Positions 24,036-33,010 of a stretch of DNA of 54,284 nt are shown in pieces (within the stretch, counting starts at the first letter, position 1; the number at the start of each line of letters is the position of its first letter). Both the position numbers and the translations under genes were made by a program. The notes below the pieces were generated by a model, which saw only the letters and a program-made list of their open reading frames with translations, was not told where the DNA came from and did no database searches. The stretch covers positions 1 through 54,284 of the forward strand of contig MAEX01000026.1 in NCBI GenBank assembly GCA_002013415.1. Reading direction: 5' to 3'. Source of the stretch: Mycobacterium sp. D16Q14 (GTDB lineage Bacteria > Actinomycetota > Actinomycetes > Mycobacteriales > Mycobacteriaceae).

Positions 24036-24476
24036 GTGGGACGGGTGTTGGTCACGGGCATGTCGGGAACAGGGAAGACCACGCTGCTCGAGGAGCTGGC
24101 GCGTCGTGGGTATCGCACCGTCGATACCAACTACGACGGCTGGACGCTGGCGGACGGCCGCTGGGATGTGGCCCGAATGACGGCGCTGTTGGACCAGCGT
24201 TCGGATGTCATCGTGTCCGGCACGGTGGACAACCAGGTGGACTTCTACGACAGGTTTGGCCACGTGGTGCTGCTCAGCGTGCCGCTGGAGGTGGCCATCG
24301 CCCGCGTGAGCTCTCGCACCAACAACCCGTACGGCCGGACCGACGCGGAGCGGGCCGAGATCGCGCGGTACACCGAAGACGTGGAGCCGCTGCTGCGCCG
24401 GAGCGCCACGGTGGAATTGGATGGCCGGCTTCCGGTGGCCGAGCTGGCCGAATGCGTCGGCGCGCTGGCGCGGTAG
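24036..24476 (+). CDS. Small P-loop kinase-like ATPase (AAA/shikimate-kinase-like)
   Basis: 146 aa from GTG 24036 (MGRVLVTGMSGTGKTTLLEELARRG). The Walker A motif GMSGTGKTT is at residues 9-17. GYRTVDTNYDGW follows, then a Walker-B-like strand HVVLLSVPLEVAIARVSSRTNNPYGR with arginines typical of a nucleotide-kinase lid. Overall size and order resemble shikimate/gluconate or nucleoside kinases, but no substrate motif is clear. The frame is open far upstream only because it is antisense to the neighbouring gene. Divergent from the molybdo-oxidoreductase (start 23975), with 60 nt between. Confidence 0.8.
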   Translation: MGRVLVTGMSGTGKTTLLEELARRGYRTVDTNYDGWTLADGRWDVARMTALLDQRSDVIVSGTVDNQVDFYDRFGHVVLLSVPLEVAIARVSSRTNNPYGRTDAERAEIARYTEDVEPLLRRSATVELDGRLPVAELAECVGALAR

Positions 24477-24491
24477 GTACGCTGCGGGGCG

Positions 24492-25181
24492 CTAGATGCC
24501 CTGAATTGCGTTGTCTTGAAGGTACTTAACGCCTGCTTGTGACGGCCTATCGTCGGGAGCGGATAGCGACCACACGGTCAGATACGCCAGCCCGAAGAAC
24601 GCGGCGACGGCCACTGCCACACCGGTATGGGCCACAAAGGAGAACGGAGAGCTCACCCACTCCAGGGTGCTCGCGGCGACGGCGCCCGGCCGGTGAATCA
24701 GGTCCCAGGAGTTCCAGCGCTGGAAGCGTCCGATCACCACTCCCACGGCGCACAGGCCAACGGAGATGACCACGACGATCCACCCGGTGACCACGCCGAA
24801 GTCGCGCTGAATTCGCCGGTGTACCAACCGCAGCGACACCACGCCCAGGATGATTCCGGTCCAGGCGGCGACGCCGTATTGCAGCACATGACGCCAGAAC
24901 GCGATGCCGTCGATCAGGTGCACCAGGTCGGTGACGAGATACGGTGCGTTGGGTAAGAAGGCAAGCCACACCAACCCGATCGGAATCAGCCAAATCTTGT
25001 GCCGGACAGTCGAAAACGCCAGTGCGGCGAAGACCGGCAGCCAGGCCAGGAACAGATTCCAGATCAGGAAGCGGGTGGGGTAGAACATGGGTGCCGCGGG
25101 ATCCGTGACGCCGAGCAGGAAGGTCAACAGGCTGGTTGCGACCAATGAGAGAACCAGCACGGCACGTCGGGCTTCGGTCAT
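24492..25181 (-). CDS. DUF1361 integral membrane protein
   Basis: 229 aa with about six membrane helices. The DUF1361 signature WLAFLPNAPYLVTDLVHL lies near residue 75, with LIWNLFLAWLPVFAAL before it and GRFQRWNSWDLIHRP near 155 in a loop. Nothing is established about its activity. It follows the alpha/beta hydrolase gene on the same strand after a 33-nt gap (hydrolase stop 25215, this start 25181), so both may share a transcript. The C-terminal 25 residues are hydrophilic. Confidence 0.85.
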   Translation of the reverse strand: MTEARRAVLVLSLVATSLLTFLLGVTDPAAPMFYPTRFLIWNLFLAWLPVFAALAFSTVRHKIWLIPIGLVWLAFLPNAPYLVTDLVHLIDGIAFWRHVLQYGVAAWTGIILGVVSLRLVHRRIQRDFGVVTGWIVVVISVGLCAVGVVIGRFQRWNSWDLIHRPGAVAASTLEWVSSPFSFVAHTGVAVAVAAFFGLAYLTVWSLSAPDDRPSQAGVKYLQDNAIQGI

Positions 25182-25214
25182 GCGTCAAGTTTGCCCGAAG
25201 GTTGACCGAAGCGG

Positions 25215-26168
25215 TCAGCCTGCGACGGCGCGGATGAATCCGACCGCCGCATCTTCCAATTGCTTCAGTCCGGGATCTTCCAGCGGATAGTGCCCGGTTC
25301 GCTCCAGCGGTACCACCGTCACCGGCACCTTGGTGATGGGGTCGAGCACCGGCCGGCTGAACTCGTAGGGTGTCCATCGGTCCTCGTCAGGCTGGGTGAG
25401 GATGATGGGGCACACGTCGAAATCGGCGGGCTCGACGGCGGGGGCGTAGCTCATGTAGTCGGCCAGGAACTTCACGCTGACCCAGTTGGCCGCGGACGTG
25501 CGGTCCTTCATGAAGACCTTCATCGCCGCGCGGTTATTCGCGAGTGTGCTCATCTTCGATGCCAGCCACATGGGGTAACGGACTCGCCGGGCCGGCGTCT
25601 TGGCCGCGAGTCGCAGGAAGGGCACGCCGACGCGTGCGGTCAGCAGGTCGTGGGCGGTGCCGTCGGCCACCTCACGCACCCGCTGGTCCAGGAACGTCAT
25701 GCCGATGATTCCGCGTACCGTGTCGCGCGGTGCCTTGGCCGCCACGTGGTAGGCGAGCATGCCGCCGGCACTGAGCCCGTACAGCACGATGGGTCGCACA
25801 TCGCGGCGCCGCTCATACTCCAGATAGTCGACCACCAGGTCCACCCAGTCGCCGTATCCGGGTACTGCCCCCGGTGCCACATCGGTAAGCCCATAGCCGA
25901 GGTTGTCGATCGCGACAGTCTCGAAGCCCCTGCGCGCCAATGGTGCACCGAGGATGAGTGACATCTGACGGCCATTGGTGCCGACGCCGTGCAGCAGCAC
26001 CACCTTCACCGCTGCCGCGGGGTTGGGGTACCGGTCGAGGTGCACCCGGTTACCGTGCCAGTCCCAGAATTCCTCCTGCGGCGCCGTCGACTCGTCGAGC
26101 CGCAGCCGCTCGGGAAGGAACATCTGGAGGTCTTTCCACGCTTGCTGGTCGCGGTAGTAACGAGGCAT
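25215..26168 (-). CDS. Alpha/beta-hydrolase fold protein
   Basis: 317 aa. Oxyanion-hole strand VKVVLLHGVGTNGRQ (about residue 55), nucleophile elbow VLYGLSAGGMLAYH (Gly-x-Ser-x-Gly, about 125), acidic residue near ILTQPDEDRWTPYEF (about 265) and His in VPLERTGHYPLEDPG (about 295): a complete Ser-Asp-His triad. This points to a lipase, esterase or related hydrolase; the fold cannot give the substrate. No signal peptide, so cytoplasmic. Starts MPRYYRDQQAWKDL at ATG 26168. Separated from fadE5 by a hairpin at 26214-26254. Confidence 0.85.
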   Translation of the reverse strand: MPRYYRDQQAWKDLQMFLPERLRLDESTAPQEEFWDWHGNRVHLDRYPNPAAAVKVVLLHGVGTNGRQMSLILGAPLARRGFETVAIDNLGYGLTDVAPGAVPGYGDWVDLVVDYLEYERRRDVRPIVLYGLSAGGMLAYHVAAKAPRDTVRGIIGMTFLDQRVREVADGTAHDLLTARVGVPFLRLAAKTPARRVRYPMWLASKMSTLANNRAAMKVFMKDRTSAANWVSVKFLADYMSYAPAVEPADFDVCPIILTQPDEDRWTPYEFSRPVLDPITKVPVTVVPLERTGHYPLEDPGLKQLEDAAVGFIRAVAG

Positions 26169-26213
26169 ACGACAACCCTATGCGTGGTCTGACAACGGCG
26201 GTACCCCGGAATG

Positions 26214-26254
26214 CACGAAGCCCCCGTCTCCCAGCGGGAAACAGGGGCTTCGTG
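26214..26254 (-). terminator. Hairpin after fadE5
   Basis: CACGAAGCCCC and its exact complement GGGGCTTCGTG form an 11-bp perfect stem, 10 nt beyond the fadE5 stop (26264) and ahead of the alpha/beta-hydrolase start. No T-tract on the minus strand; a terminator role is likely from position. Confidence 0.7.
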
Positions 26255-26263
26255 ATTAATGAA

Positions 26264-28108
26264 TCAGAAGGCGGCTTCGTCGAGTTCCATGATGTCGTTG
26301 TCGACGTTGTCCAGGATGGCACGGGTCGAGGTGAGCTGCGGCAGCATGTTCTTGGCGAAGAACGAGGCAACCGCAATCTTGCCCTCGTAGAAGGACTTGT
26401 CGGCACCGGTCGCGCCGGCATCGAGGGCCTCGATGGCCACGGCGGCCTGACGCTGGAGCAGCCAGCCGATCAGCAGGTCGCCCACGCTCATCAGGAAGCG
26501 CACGGAGGCCGTGCCAACCTTGTAAACCTGAGTGATCTCCTGCTGGGCGGCCATCAGGTTGGCGGTCATGGTCGCGGCCATGCCCTGCACGTCCTCCAGA
26601 GCCGTTGCGAGCAGCGCACGCTCGGCCTTGAGGCGGCCGTTGCCGGTCTCACTGTTGACGAACTGTTCGATCTGGCCGGAGATGAAGGCCAGCGACTTGC
26701 CCTGGTCCTTGACGATCTTGCGGAAGAAGAAGTCCTGGGCCTGGATCGCCGTGGTGCCTTCGTACAGCGAGTCGATCTTGGCGTCACGGATGTACTGCTC
26801 AATCGGGTAGTCCTGCAGGAAGCCGGATCCACCGAAGGTCTGCAGGCTCTCGGTGAGCTTCTCGTAGGCGCGCTCGGAACCCACACCCTTGATGATCGGC
26901 AGCAGCAGATCGTTGAGCCGCACCGCCTCCTCGGCCTCGACACCGTTGATGGCCTTGGCGGCTACGGTGTCCTGGAAGGTGGTGGCGTAGAGGTACAGCG
27001 CGCGCAGGCCCTCGGCGTATGCCTTCTGGGTCATCAGCGAGCGGCGCACGTCCGGGTGGTGCGTGATGGTGACGCGCGGGGCCGTCTTGTCGGTCAGCTG
27101 CGTCATGTCCGCACCCTGTACGCGGGTCTTGGCGTACTCGAGGGCGTTCAGGTAGCCAGTCGAGAGGGTGGCGATGGCCTTGGTGCCCACCATCATGCGG
27201 GCCTGCTCGATGACGTCGAACATCTGCGCGATGCCGTTGTGCACCTCGCCCACGAGCCAACCCTTGGCGGGAACGCCGTGCTGTCCCAGGCTCAGCTCAC
27301 AGGTGGCCGAAACCTTCAGGCCCATCTTGTGCTCGACGTTGGTGACGAAGACGCCGTTGCGCTCGCCCGGCTCGCCGGTCTCGAAGTTGGGGACGAACTT
27401 GGGTACGAAGAACAGCGACAGACCCTTGGTGCCGGGGCCGGCACCCTCGGGGCGGGCCAGCACCAGGTGCATGATGTTCTCGAACATGTCATCGGAGTCG
27501 GCGGAGGTGATGAAGCGCTTCACACCGTCGATGTGCCAGGAGCCGTCCTCCTGCTTGACGGCCTTGGTACGTCCGGCCCCCACGTCCGAACCGGCGTCGG
27601 GCTCGGTGAGCACCATGGTGGCGCCCCAGCCGCGCTCGGCGGCGAACTCGGCCCACTTCTTCTGCTCATCGGTGGCCACGTTGTAGAAGATCTGTGCGAA
27701 ACCGGCACCGCCGCTGTACATCCAGACCGCGGGGTTGGCGCCGAGGATCATCTCCTGGATGGCCCACATCAGCGAGCGCGGAACCGGGCTGCCGCCCAGT
27801 TCTTCGATCAGGCCGAGGCGATCCCAGCCGGCGTCGGTGATTGCCTTGACGGACTTCTTGAAGGCCTCGGGGATAGCCACCGAGTGGGTCTCCGGGTCGA
27901 AGACCGGCGGGTTGCGGTCGCCCTCGGCGAAAGAATCAGCCAGCGGTCCCTCGGCGAGGGTGCGCATCTCGGAAAGGAAAGTGCGAGCGGTCTCTTCGTC
28001 CAGCTCGGGGAATTCCTCGCCGCCGAATACCTGCTGAATGTTGAAGAGCTCGAAGAGGTTGAACTCCAGGTCGCGGACGTTCGACTTGTAGTGGCCCATG
28101 TGCGTCAT
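26264..28108 (-). CDS. fadE5: FadE5, acyl-CoA dehydrogenase
   Basis: 614 aa from ATG 28108 (611 aa from ATG 28099, the start matching Rv0244c MSHYKSN; either is possible). It closely follows Rv0244c as I recall it: ERGWGATMVLTEPDAGSDVGAG (FAD/substrate contact), GVKRFITSADSDD, HKMGLKVSATCELSLG, MFDVIEQARMMVGTKAIATL, and the catalytic base in DSLYEGTTAIQAQD. It oxidises acyl-CoA to trans-2-enoyl-CoA, step one of beta-oxidation, and is of the long (about 600-residue) class. With FadA2, FabG4 and HtdX in this window, enzymes for a near-complete cycle are present. A palindrome at 28184-28199 may control it. Confidence 0.95.
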   Translation of the reverse strand: MTHMGHYKSNVRDLEFNLFELFNIQQVFGGEEFPELDEETARTFLSEMRTLAEGPLADSFAEGDRNPPVFDPETHSVAIPEAFKKSVKAITDAGWDRLGLIEELGGSPVPRSLMWAIQEMILGANPAVWMYSGGAGFAQIFYNVATDEQKKWAEFAAERGWGATMVLTEPDAGSDVGAGRTKAVKQEDGSWHIDGVKRFITSADSDDMFENIMHLVLARPEGAGPGTKGLSLFFVPKFVPNFETGEPGERNGVFVTNVEHKMGLKVSATCELSLGQHGVPAKGWLVGEVHNGIAQMFDVIEQARMMVGTKAIATLSTGYLNALEYAKTRVQGADMTQLTDKTAPRVTITHHPDVRRSLMTQKAYAEGLRALYLYATTFQDTVAAKAINGVEAEEAVRLNDLLLPIIKGVGSERAYEKLTESLQTFGGSGFLQDYPIEQYIRDAKIDSLYEGTTAIQAQDFFFRKIVKDQGKSLAFISGQIEQFVNSETGNGRLKAERALLATALEDVQGMAATMTANLMAAQQEITQVYKVGTASVRFLMSVGDLLIGWLLQRQAAVAIEALDAGATGADKSFYEGKIAVASFFAKNMLPQLTSTRAILDNVDNDIMELDEAAF

Positions 28109-28183
28109 TGCTTTCTCTTGGGTCTGACCGTGGTCTCGTGGGGCTGTTTTCTGATATTCGGTTGGGTTCTTACTGCTGATTAA

Positions 28184-28199
28184 GTTACCCACCGGTAAC
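28184..28199. promoter_or_regulatory. Inverted repeat GTTACC-CACC-GGTAAC upstream of fadE5
   Basis: Perfect 6-bp arms around a 4-nt centre, 76 bp before fadE5. Position and symmetry fit an operator for a dimeric repressor. It differs in sequence from the 16-bp palindromes at 14932 and 18008, so a different regulator is implied. Confidence 0.5.
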
Positions 28200-28368
28200 A
28201 ACTGAACTATACCGCTGAGTAGCGTGTGACAAAAGTCCTGGCCTTGTGGTTGTCATCACAATTCGACATCGCAGGTCAGGGGGCATTTTTTCACGGTTCT
28301 GGAGAGTGATGTCGGTGGTGTGGTGTTGGCTTGTGCATGCCAGCTCACAGCCCTGAGAGGAACTTCGT

Positions 28369-28938
28369 ATGCCTGCCATGCCCCCACCCGTTCCGACCGA
28401 GTTGCACGGGCTGATCGAGTACATCGCTGCGCAGCAAGACGCCTTTCGGATTGTGGCCTTTGGGCTGACCGACGATCAGGCACGTCTGACACCGACGGCG
28501 GGCACGCTGTCGATCGGTGGGCTTATCAAGCACGTCACCAACATGTTGGCGGGCTGGACGGACAAGATTGTCGCCGCGCCCAACCCCGGATCCGACCGTC
28601 AACGTGCCGATGACGAATTCACCTTGCGCGAGGACGAAACACTTGCTGAAGCCGTGGCCGCGTTCTCGGCGCAGAGCGAGGCGACACTGGCCGCGATCAA
28701 ACAGAAGGGACTGGATACTCCGGTGCCCGTCCCTTCCGCGCCGTGGTTCCCCAAGGACGTCGATGCCTGGAATGTGCGGTGGGTGGCGTTGCACATCATC
28801 GAGGAACTGGCGCGGCACGCTGGTCACGCGGACATCATTCGCGAGTCCATCGATGGCGCAACGATGTACGAGCTGCTGGCGGCGGTCGAGGGTTGGGAGC
28901 CCACCGACTGGCTCACGCCCTGGTCTCCGAAGAACTAG
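28369..28938 (+). CDS. DinB-superfamily protein
   Basis: 189 aa. Four-helix bundle with the metal-binding histidine pattern of DinB/YfiT proteins: GGLIKHVTNML (about residue 49) and VALHIIEELARHAGHADIIRE (about 140-160, paired His). Mycobacterial members include mycothiol-dependent transferases and detoxification enzymes. No maleylpyruvate-isomerase-specific motif is evident, so the reaction is open. GAGAGGAAC precedes the ATG as ribosome site. Its stop overlaps the convergent kinase stop by 4 nt (CTAG). It is divergent from fadE5 across about 260 nt. Confidence 0.82.
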   Translation: MPAMPPPVPTELHGLIEYIAAQQDAFRIVAFGLTDDQARLTPTAGTLSIGGLIKHVTNMLAGWTDKIVAAPNPGSDRQRADDEFTLREDETLAEAVAAFSAQSEATLAAIKQKGLDTPVPVPSAPWFPKDVDAWNVRWVALHIIEELARHAGHADIIRESIDGATMYELLAAVEGWEPTDWLTPWSPKN

Positions 28939-30665
28939 CGGCCGTAGCGCAGGATCTTCATCGCGGTCGCGAAGTTCAACGCGGTCGCGCTGAGGGAACC
29001 CGCCGCGTCGTTGCGGTTGGACGCACCGCTGGCCAGGATGTACACGAGTAGGCCGCGTACGACGTTGAACGAGACGTGCTGTCGCATGCTGTTCGCTCCG
29101 GAGGGAAACGTGAAGCACGATTCCGTTGCGGTGAGCTCCTTTTGGCCATTCTGGACCGGCGCCGGCTCATCGAACTCGAACGAGCATCGCCACGTGGTGC
29201 TGGCACCGGGGATGGTGTACGCGACCGCATCGCACTTGATCAACGCATCGGACGTGTCGTCGGTGGAGAGGGCATCGGATGCCGGGACGATCCGGATCAG
29301 GATCTCCCGTTCAGGCTTCTTGCGATCGCGTAGATGTAACGTCGACGTCTCGCGGTCCTTGGCGCGCAGCGCCCAGATGGGGTCAATGGTGTTGCAGCCC
29401 GCGGGGGTTCCGCCGACGGTGGTGGCCGCGCCGGGTGGCATTGCAGGGTTGAACTCCCCGGACCTGAAGGTGGGCGACGGATTCTTCTCCCACCCGTCGG
29501 GATAGTCGAACTGGCCGGGTAGCAACGTGTCGAGGATGGTGTTCGGCTGTCCGGCCAGCGATTCGCCCGGCTTGACGGCGGCGGCGCTCGACCCGGGCGC
29601 GGGCTTGGGTCTTCTTTCGTTGTCATGGCGGGGCCAGATGCCGACGGCGACCACGGCCGATGCGACGAGCAGGACGACAGTGCCGGTAATCGCCGCAATG
29701 CGTTTGTGTTTAACCAACGTTCGCGCCGGGCCGGGCTGCTGCGTGGCGGTCGGCACCGGCTGGGTGACGGTCTGCCGGTGCTGATGCGGGTCTGCCAGGA
29801 GCTGTTGTGCGGCCAGCGCGAACTCCCCGGCGCTTTGATAACGATCAGCGGGGTTCTTGGCCATCGCCTTGGCGATCAATGTATCCATTGACTCAGGCAC
29901 CGAGGCGAATTGGGAGATTCGGGGTGGAGGTGCCGAAAGGTGTGCGTTGATGATCGCGGGTAGCGACCCGCCGGATCCAAATGGCGGCTGGCCCGTCAGC
30001 ATCCGAAAGAGCGTGCAGCCCAGCGCGTAGACGTCGGCGCGGCCATCGATTGCCGCGCCGGACAAAACCTCCGGTGCGGCATATCCGATCGTTGCGGTCA
30101 CGTTCCCCGCCGAGGTGACGGTATTGGCGTCATCGAGTGCACGGGTGACACCGAAGTCGCCCAACATGATTCGGCGGTCTCCCGCGGACAACAGGATATT
30201 GGCCGGTTTCACATCGCGGTGCACCAGGCCCCGGGCATGCAGATAGTCGAGCGCCTTGGCGACCTCGCTGACGATATGAACGGCGCGGGTCAGCGACATG
30301 CGTCCGTTCGTGGACTCGGAGTGTGCATCGCTGCCCTGGACGTATTGCATGGCGATCCACAAGTCGCCGTCTGGCGTCTCGCCGCGGTTGTGCACCGTGA
30401 CGATGTTCGGGTGATCCAGGGAGGCAGCGATCGAGGCCTCGCGCATGAACCGTGCCCGGAAGGCCGGGTCGCGTGAGGCTTGGGCGCTCAGAATCTTCAG
30501 GGCCTCGGGACGTTGCAGGTTCGGATTCGCGGCCAGGTACACGGTTCCCATGCCGCCACGGCCGAGGACGCGTTCTACCTCGTATCCGGATATGAGCGTC
30601 CCTGGCGGAAGGTCCCCAGGCTGCTGGCTACCCGGACCCGATGGGGGCCTCTCCGATGACGTCAT
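28935..30665 (-). CDS. Receptor-type Ser/Thr protein kinase with cysteine-bearing extracellular domain
   Basis: 576 aa from ATG 30665. Kinase domain at about residues 25-285: VLGRGGMGTVYLA (glycine loop), EALKIL (Lys), HRDVKPANILL (catalytic loop), LGDFGVTRAL (DFG) and YAAPEVL; these are complete, so it should be active. The activation loop DDANTVTSAGNVTATIG has several Ser/Thr for autophosphorylation. A membrane span follows (AAITGTVVLLVASAVVAVGIW, about 330-350). The external domain of about 220 residues has four cysteines (AGCNT, IKCDA, WRCSF, ESCFT), compatible with two disulfides. This domain is not a PASTA or beta-propeller sensor and I do not recognise it; PknH-like sensors are a distant comparison. 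Confidence 0.9.
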   Translation of the reverse strand: MTSSERPPSGPGSQQPGDLPPGTLISGYEVERVLGRGGMGTVYLAANPNLQRPEALKILSAQASRDPAFRARFMREASIAASLDHPNIVTVHNRGETPDGDLWIAMQYVQGSDAHSESTNGRMSLTRAVHIVSEVAKALDYLHARGLVHRDVKPANILLSAGDRRIMLGDFGVTRALDDANTVTSAGNVTATIGYAAPEVLSGAAIDGRADVYALGCTLFRMLTGQPPFGSGGSLPAIINAHLSAPPPRISQFASVPESMDTLIAKAMAKNPADRYQSAGEFALAAQQLLADPHQHRQTVTQPVPTATQQPGPARTLVKHKRIAAITGTVVLLVASAVVAVGIWPRHDNERRPKPAPGSSAAAVKPGESLAGQPNTILDTLLPGQFDYPDGWEKNPSPTFRSGEFNPAMPPGAATTVGGTPAGCNTIDPIWALRAKDRETSTLHLRDRKKPEREILIRIVPASDALSTDDTSDALIKCDAVAYTIPGASTTWRCSFEFDEPAPVQNGQKELTATESCFTFPSGANSMRQHVSFNVVRGLLVYILASGASNRNDAAGSLSATALNFATAMKILRYGR

Positions 30666-30771
30666 TCCCCTGTGCGTCCCTCTCCCGACGGTTTGGCCAT
30701 CGTACTCGGGATATTTCCTCATGGCGGTCAAGACCGTGGCCCGTGCACGGGTTGCCGAGGACCATGGGAGC

Positions 30772-31736
30772 ATGGCTGATCTTCCCGTCGTCGACCTGTC
30801 TGGCGATCCGGACCAGCTACGCGCGACGCTGCGTGACGTCACCCATGAGGCGGGGTTCTTCTATCTCACCGGCCATGGCGTTTCATCCCGATTGGTCGAT
30901 GAGGTGCTGGCCGCCGCTCATAGGCTTTTCGCGTTACCGGCGCCGGACAAGGACGTCATCGCCATGCCGCGGAGCCCCCATTTCCGTGGATTCACCCGGC
31001 TGGGCGGAGAGCTGACCGGCGGGTTGACCGATTGGCGTGAGCAGATCGATGTCGGGCCCGAACGTCGGGCGACTGCGCACGGTGAAGGCCCTGATTACCT
31101 GCGGTTGCAGGGGCCCAATCAGTGGACGCAGGCGGTTCCCGAGTTACGGGCGAGCCTCGCGAGCTGGGATGTCGCCCTGGCGGCAGTGGGGCGAAAGCTA
31201 CTGCGGGAGTGGGCTATTTCCCTTGGATCGGCGGGCGGAGTATTCGACGAGGCATTCGGTGTCGAACCCGCGACCCTGATCAAGGTCATCCGATATCCCG
31301 CCAGCGGGACAACCGGGCAGGGTGTGGGTGCGCATCGCGACTCTGGCGTGCTGACCTTGTTGTTGGCCGAACCGGATGCCGGCGGCCTGCAGGTCGAAGT
31401 GGACGGGGTCTGGCTGGACGCGCCCGGGCGCCCGGGCGCGTTCATCGCGAACATTGGCGAACTGCTCGAACGGGCCAGTGGCGGGTATCTACGCGCCACC
31501 CGTCACCGGGTGACGCTCACAGGCAAGCCCCGCATTTCTGTCGCCTACTTCTTCGACCCCAGGCCGAGGCGCATATCCCCACGCTGGGGCTGCCGCCGGA
31601 ACTCAGGGATCGCGCGCGAGGCGTCACGGCGGATCCGGACGACCCGATCCACGCGACTTACGGCGAGAACGCCTGGAAGAGCCGGCTGCGGGCCCACCCC
31701 GATGTGGCCGCCGCGCACGGATACCTCGGACACTAG
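30772..31736 (+). pseudogene. 2-oxoglutarate/Fe(II) or isopenicillin-N-synthase-like oxygenase, frameshifted
   Basis: From ATG 30772 the frame reads MADLPVVDLSGDP and GFFYLTGHGVSSRLVDEV. It has the metal motif GAHRDSGVLTLL (His-x-Asp), ATRHRVTLTGKPRISVAYFF with the second His, and the RIS 2OG-type arginine. After YFFDP (C-run 31557-31560) the frame turns to nonsense. The +1 frame continues the family's C-terminus (EAHIPTLGLPPELRDRARG, then ATYGENAWKSRLRAHPDVAA) to a stop at 31734-31736. One C is missing from the run; restoring it gives a normal protein of about 320 residues. It could be a real mutation or a sequencing error. The catalytic core is intact before the shift. Confidence 0.75.
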
Positions 31737-31824
31737 CGATCCTCCGGTTCTGCTCCGCGAAGCCGCAGAGCGGGTGATACTCGGGCTGTGGCAAACTATT
31801 GTCAGATACCGAGGAGGAGGAGCT

Positions 31825-32139
31825 ATGCGGGCGGTTTGTTCGATAGTCGCAGGGGTGGGTATGTCGGTGGCGGTGTTCGCTGCGCCGGTCGCGGCGGCGG
31901 TGCCGGGTGAGGGGCCAGTCGCGGTCCAGTGTCAGGTGTACGCCAACAATAACTTTGGCCCACCTGGCTTTGGCCCGGGAAGCATGCCGGGCATGGGTTT
32001 CGGGATGAAGCAATGGGCCGGCTCGGTGATCGGTCACGGAAGTAACGAGCCTGAGGCCCGCCAAGATGCGGAGCGTCAGATGTGGGGGCCGTACGGCATG
32101 GCGCCCGAGCTTCGCGATTGCGTCCCCGCGGCGGGCTGA
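31825..32139 (+). CDS. Small secreted protein, Gly/Met/Pro-rich
   Basis: 104 aa. ATG 31825 follows an excellent ribosome site (GAGGAGGAGG, 31811-31820). N-terminal signal peptide: MRAVCSIVAGVGMSVAVFAAPVAAA with cleavage near VAA-AVPGE. The mature 75 residues carry two cysteines (VQCQV, RDCVP), a glycine/methionine stretch (GPPGFGPGSMPGMGFGM) and a C-terminal GPYGMAPELRDC. Exported and probably disulfide-bonded; family not recognised. The frame upstream stays open through the frameshifted oxygenase by chance; the signal peptide and ribosome site mark the real start. Confidence 0.78.
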   Translation: MRAVCSIVAGVGMSVAVFAAPVAAAVPGEGPVAVQCQVYANNNFGPPGFGPGSMPGMGFGMKQWAGSVIGHGSNEPEARQDAERQMWGPYGMAPELRDCVPAAG

Positions 32140-32184
32140 GCGAAAAAACGCCCACGTTAGGTCGCTCCGCATAGGCAACGCTCT

Positions 32185-32982
32185 CTAGATGCTACGGGCC
32201 TTGAACTGAGGTTCGGACTTATCAATACCGGCCTTGCGTGCGATGGCGAAGTTGGGTCCACGCATGAGCCGCAGCTGCAGGCGCCGCTCCAGGCCGAAGG
32301 CACGTCGCGGCGCCATTGACCATGCCCTGTCGAACAGGGTCTTGGTGGCCGCCACCGAATCAGGGGAGCGGGAGAGGATCTGGTCGATGAGTTCCTGCGC
32401 GTCGGCCTCCGGGTCGGCGCTCACCTGGGTGACCAGGCCGATCTCCTTGGCGTAGAAGCCGTCGAACATCTCGCCGGTCATGGTGAGCTGTTTGGCGGTG
32501 TCAATTCCGATCAATTGACTCAGCGTGACGCTTCCGGACATGTCCGGGATAAGACCCCATTTGGCTTCGAGGATGGAGAACTCGGCATCGGGTGTGGTGA
32601 ACCGGAAGTCGGCGGCCAGTGCCAGCTGCAGCCCGCCGCCGTAGCAACGACCCTGGATGACGGCGATCACGGGGATGCGCAACCGGCGCCACGCCCAGCA
32701 GGCCTCCTGAAAACCGTTGGTACCCAGCCAGGGGAGCGGAATGAAGTTCGCGACGACGCGCGCAGGGTCCTTCCCGGCGGCCGCGAAATCCAGTCCGGTA
32801 GAAAATGTGTCCCCCTCACCGGACAACACCACCACGCGGATCGAGGTGTCGGAGGCAATATGGCGCGCGGCGGCGGTCAGGCCGTTGAGCATGTCGATGG
32901 TGAGTCCGTTGAGCTTCTCGGGCCGGGACAAGGTGACGCGAGCTACCTCGCCGTCGACGCGTAGGGTCACATGTGACGTCAT
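32185..32982 (-). CDS. Enoyl-CoA hydratase/isomerase (crotonase) family protein
   Basis: 265 aa. Crotonase landmarks: VARVTLSRPEKLNGLTIDML, oxyanion-hole segments FSTGLDFAAAG (about residue 62) and GRCYGGGLQLALAADFRFT (about 112-130), and AEFSILEAKWGLIPDMSG (about 140). The acid at the second catalytic position is Asp (PDMSG), and the first is not clearly the ECH glutamate. Hydratase, isomerase or hydrolase activity therefore cannot be separated from sequence. It is divergent from the flavin reductase gene with only 28 nt between start codons, so their promoters overlap. Confidence 0.88.
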   Translation of the reverse strand: MTSHVTLRVDGEVARVTLSRPEKLNGLTIDMLNGLTAAARHIASDTSIRVVVLSGEGDTFSTGLDFAAAGKDPARVVANFIPLPWLGTNGFQEACWAWRRLRIPVIAVIQGRCYGGGLQLALAADFRFTTPDAEFSILEAKWGLIPDMSGSVTLSQLIGIDTAKQLTMTGEMFDGFYAKEIGLVTQVSADPEADAQELIDQILSRSPDSVAATKTLFDRAWSMAPRRAFGLERRLQLRLMRGPNFAIARKAGIDKSEPQFKARSI

Positions 32983-33010
32983 GTAGCAAGACTAGAGGTG
33001 ACATCCAGTT

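Noticed and set aside
25958..28183. 741-codon forward frame across fadE5
   Set aside because: Antisense to fadE5; repetitive V/L/G/H-rich translation is the usual mirror of a GC-rich gene and shows no family motif.
30445..32139. Continuous frame joining the oxygenase to the secreted protein
   Set aside because: The 5' part is antisense to the kinase. The join exists only because of the frameshift at 31557-31560. The signal peptide and ribosome site at 31825 show a separate gene.
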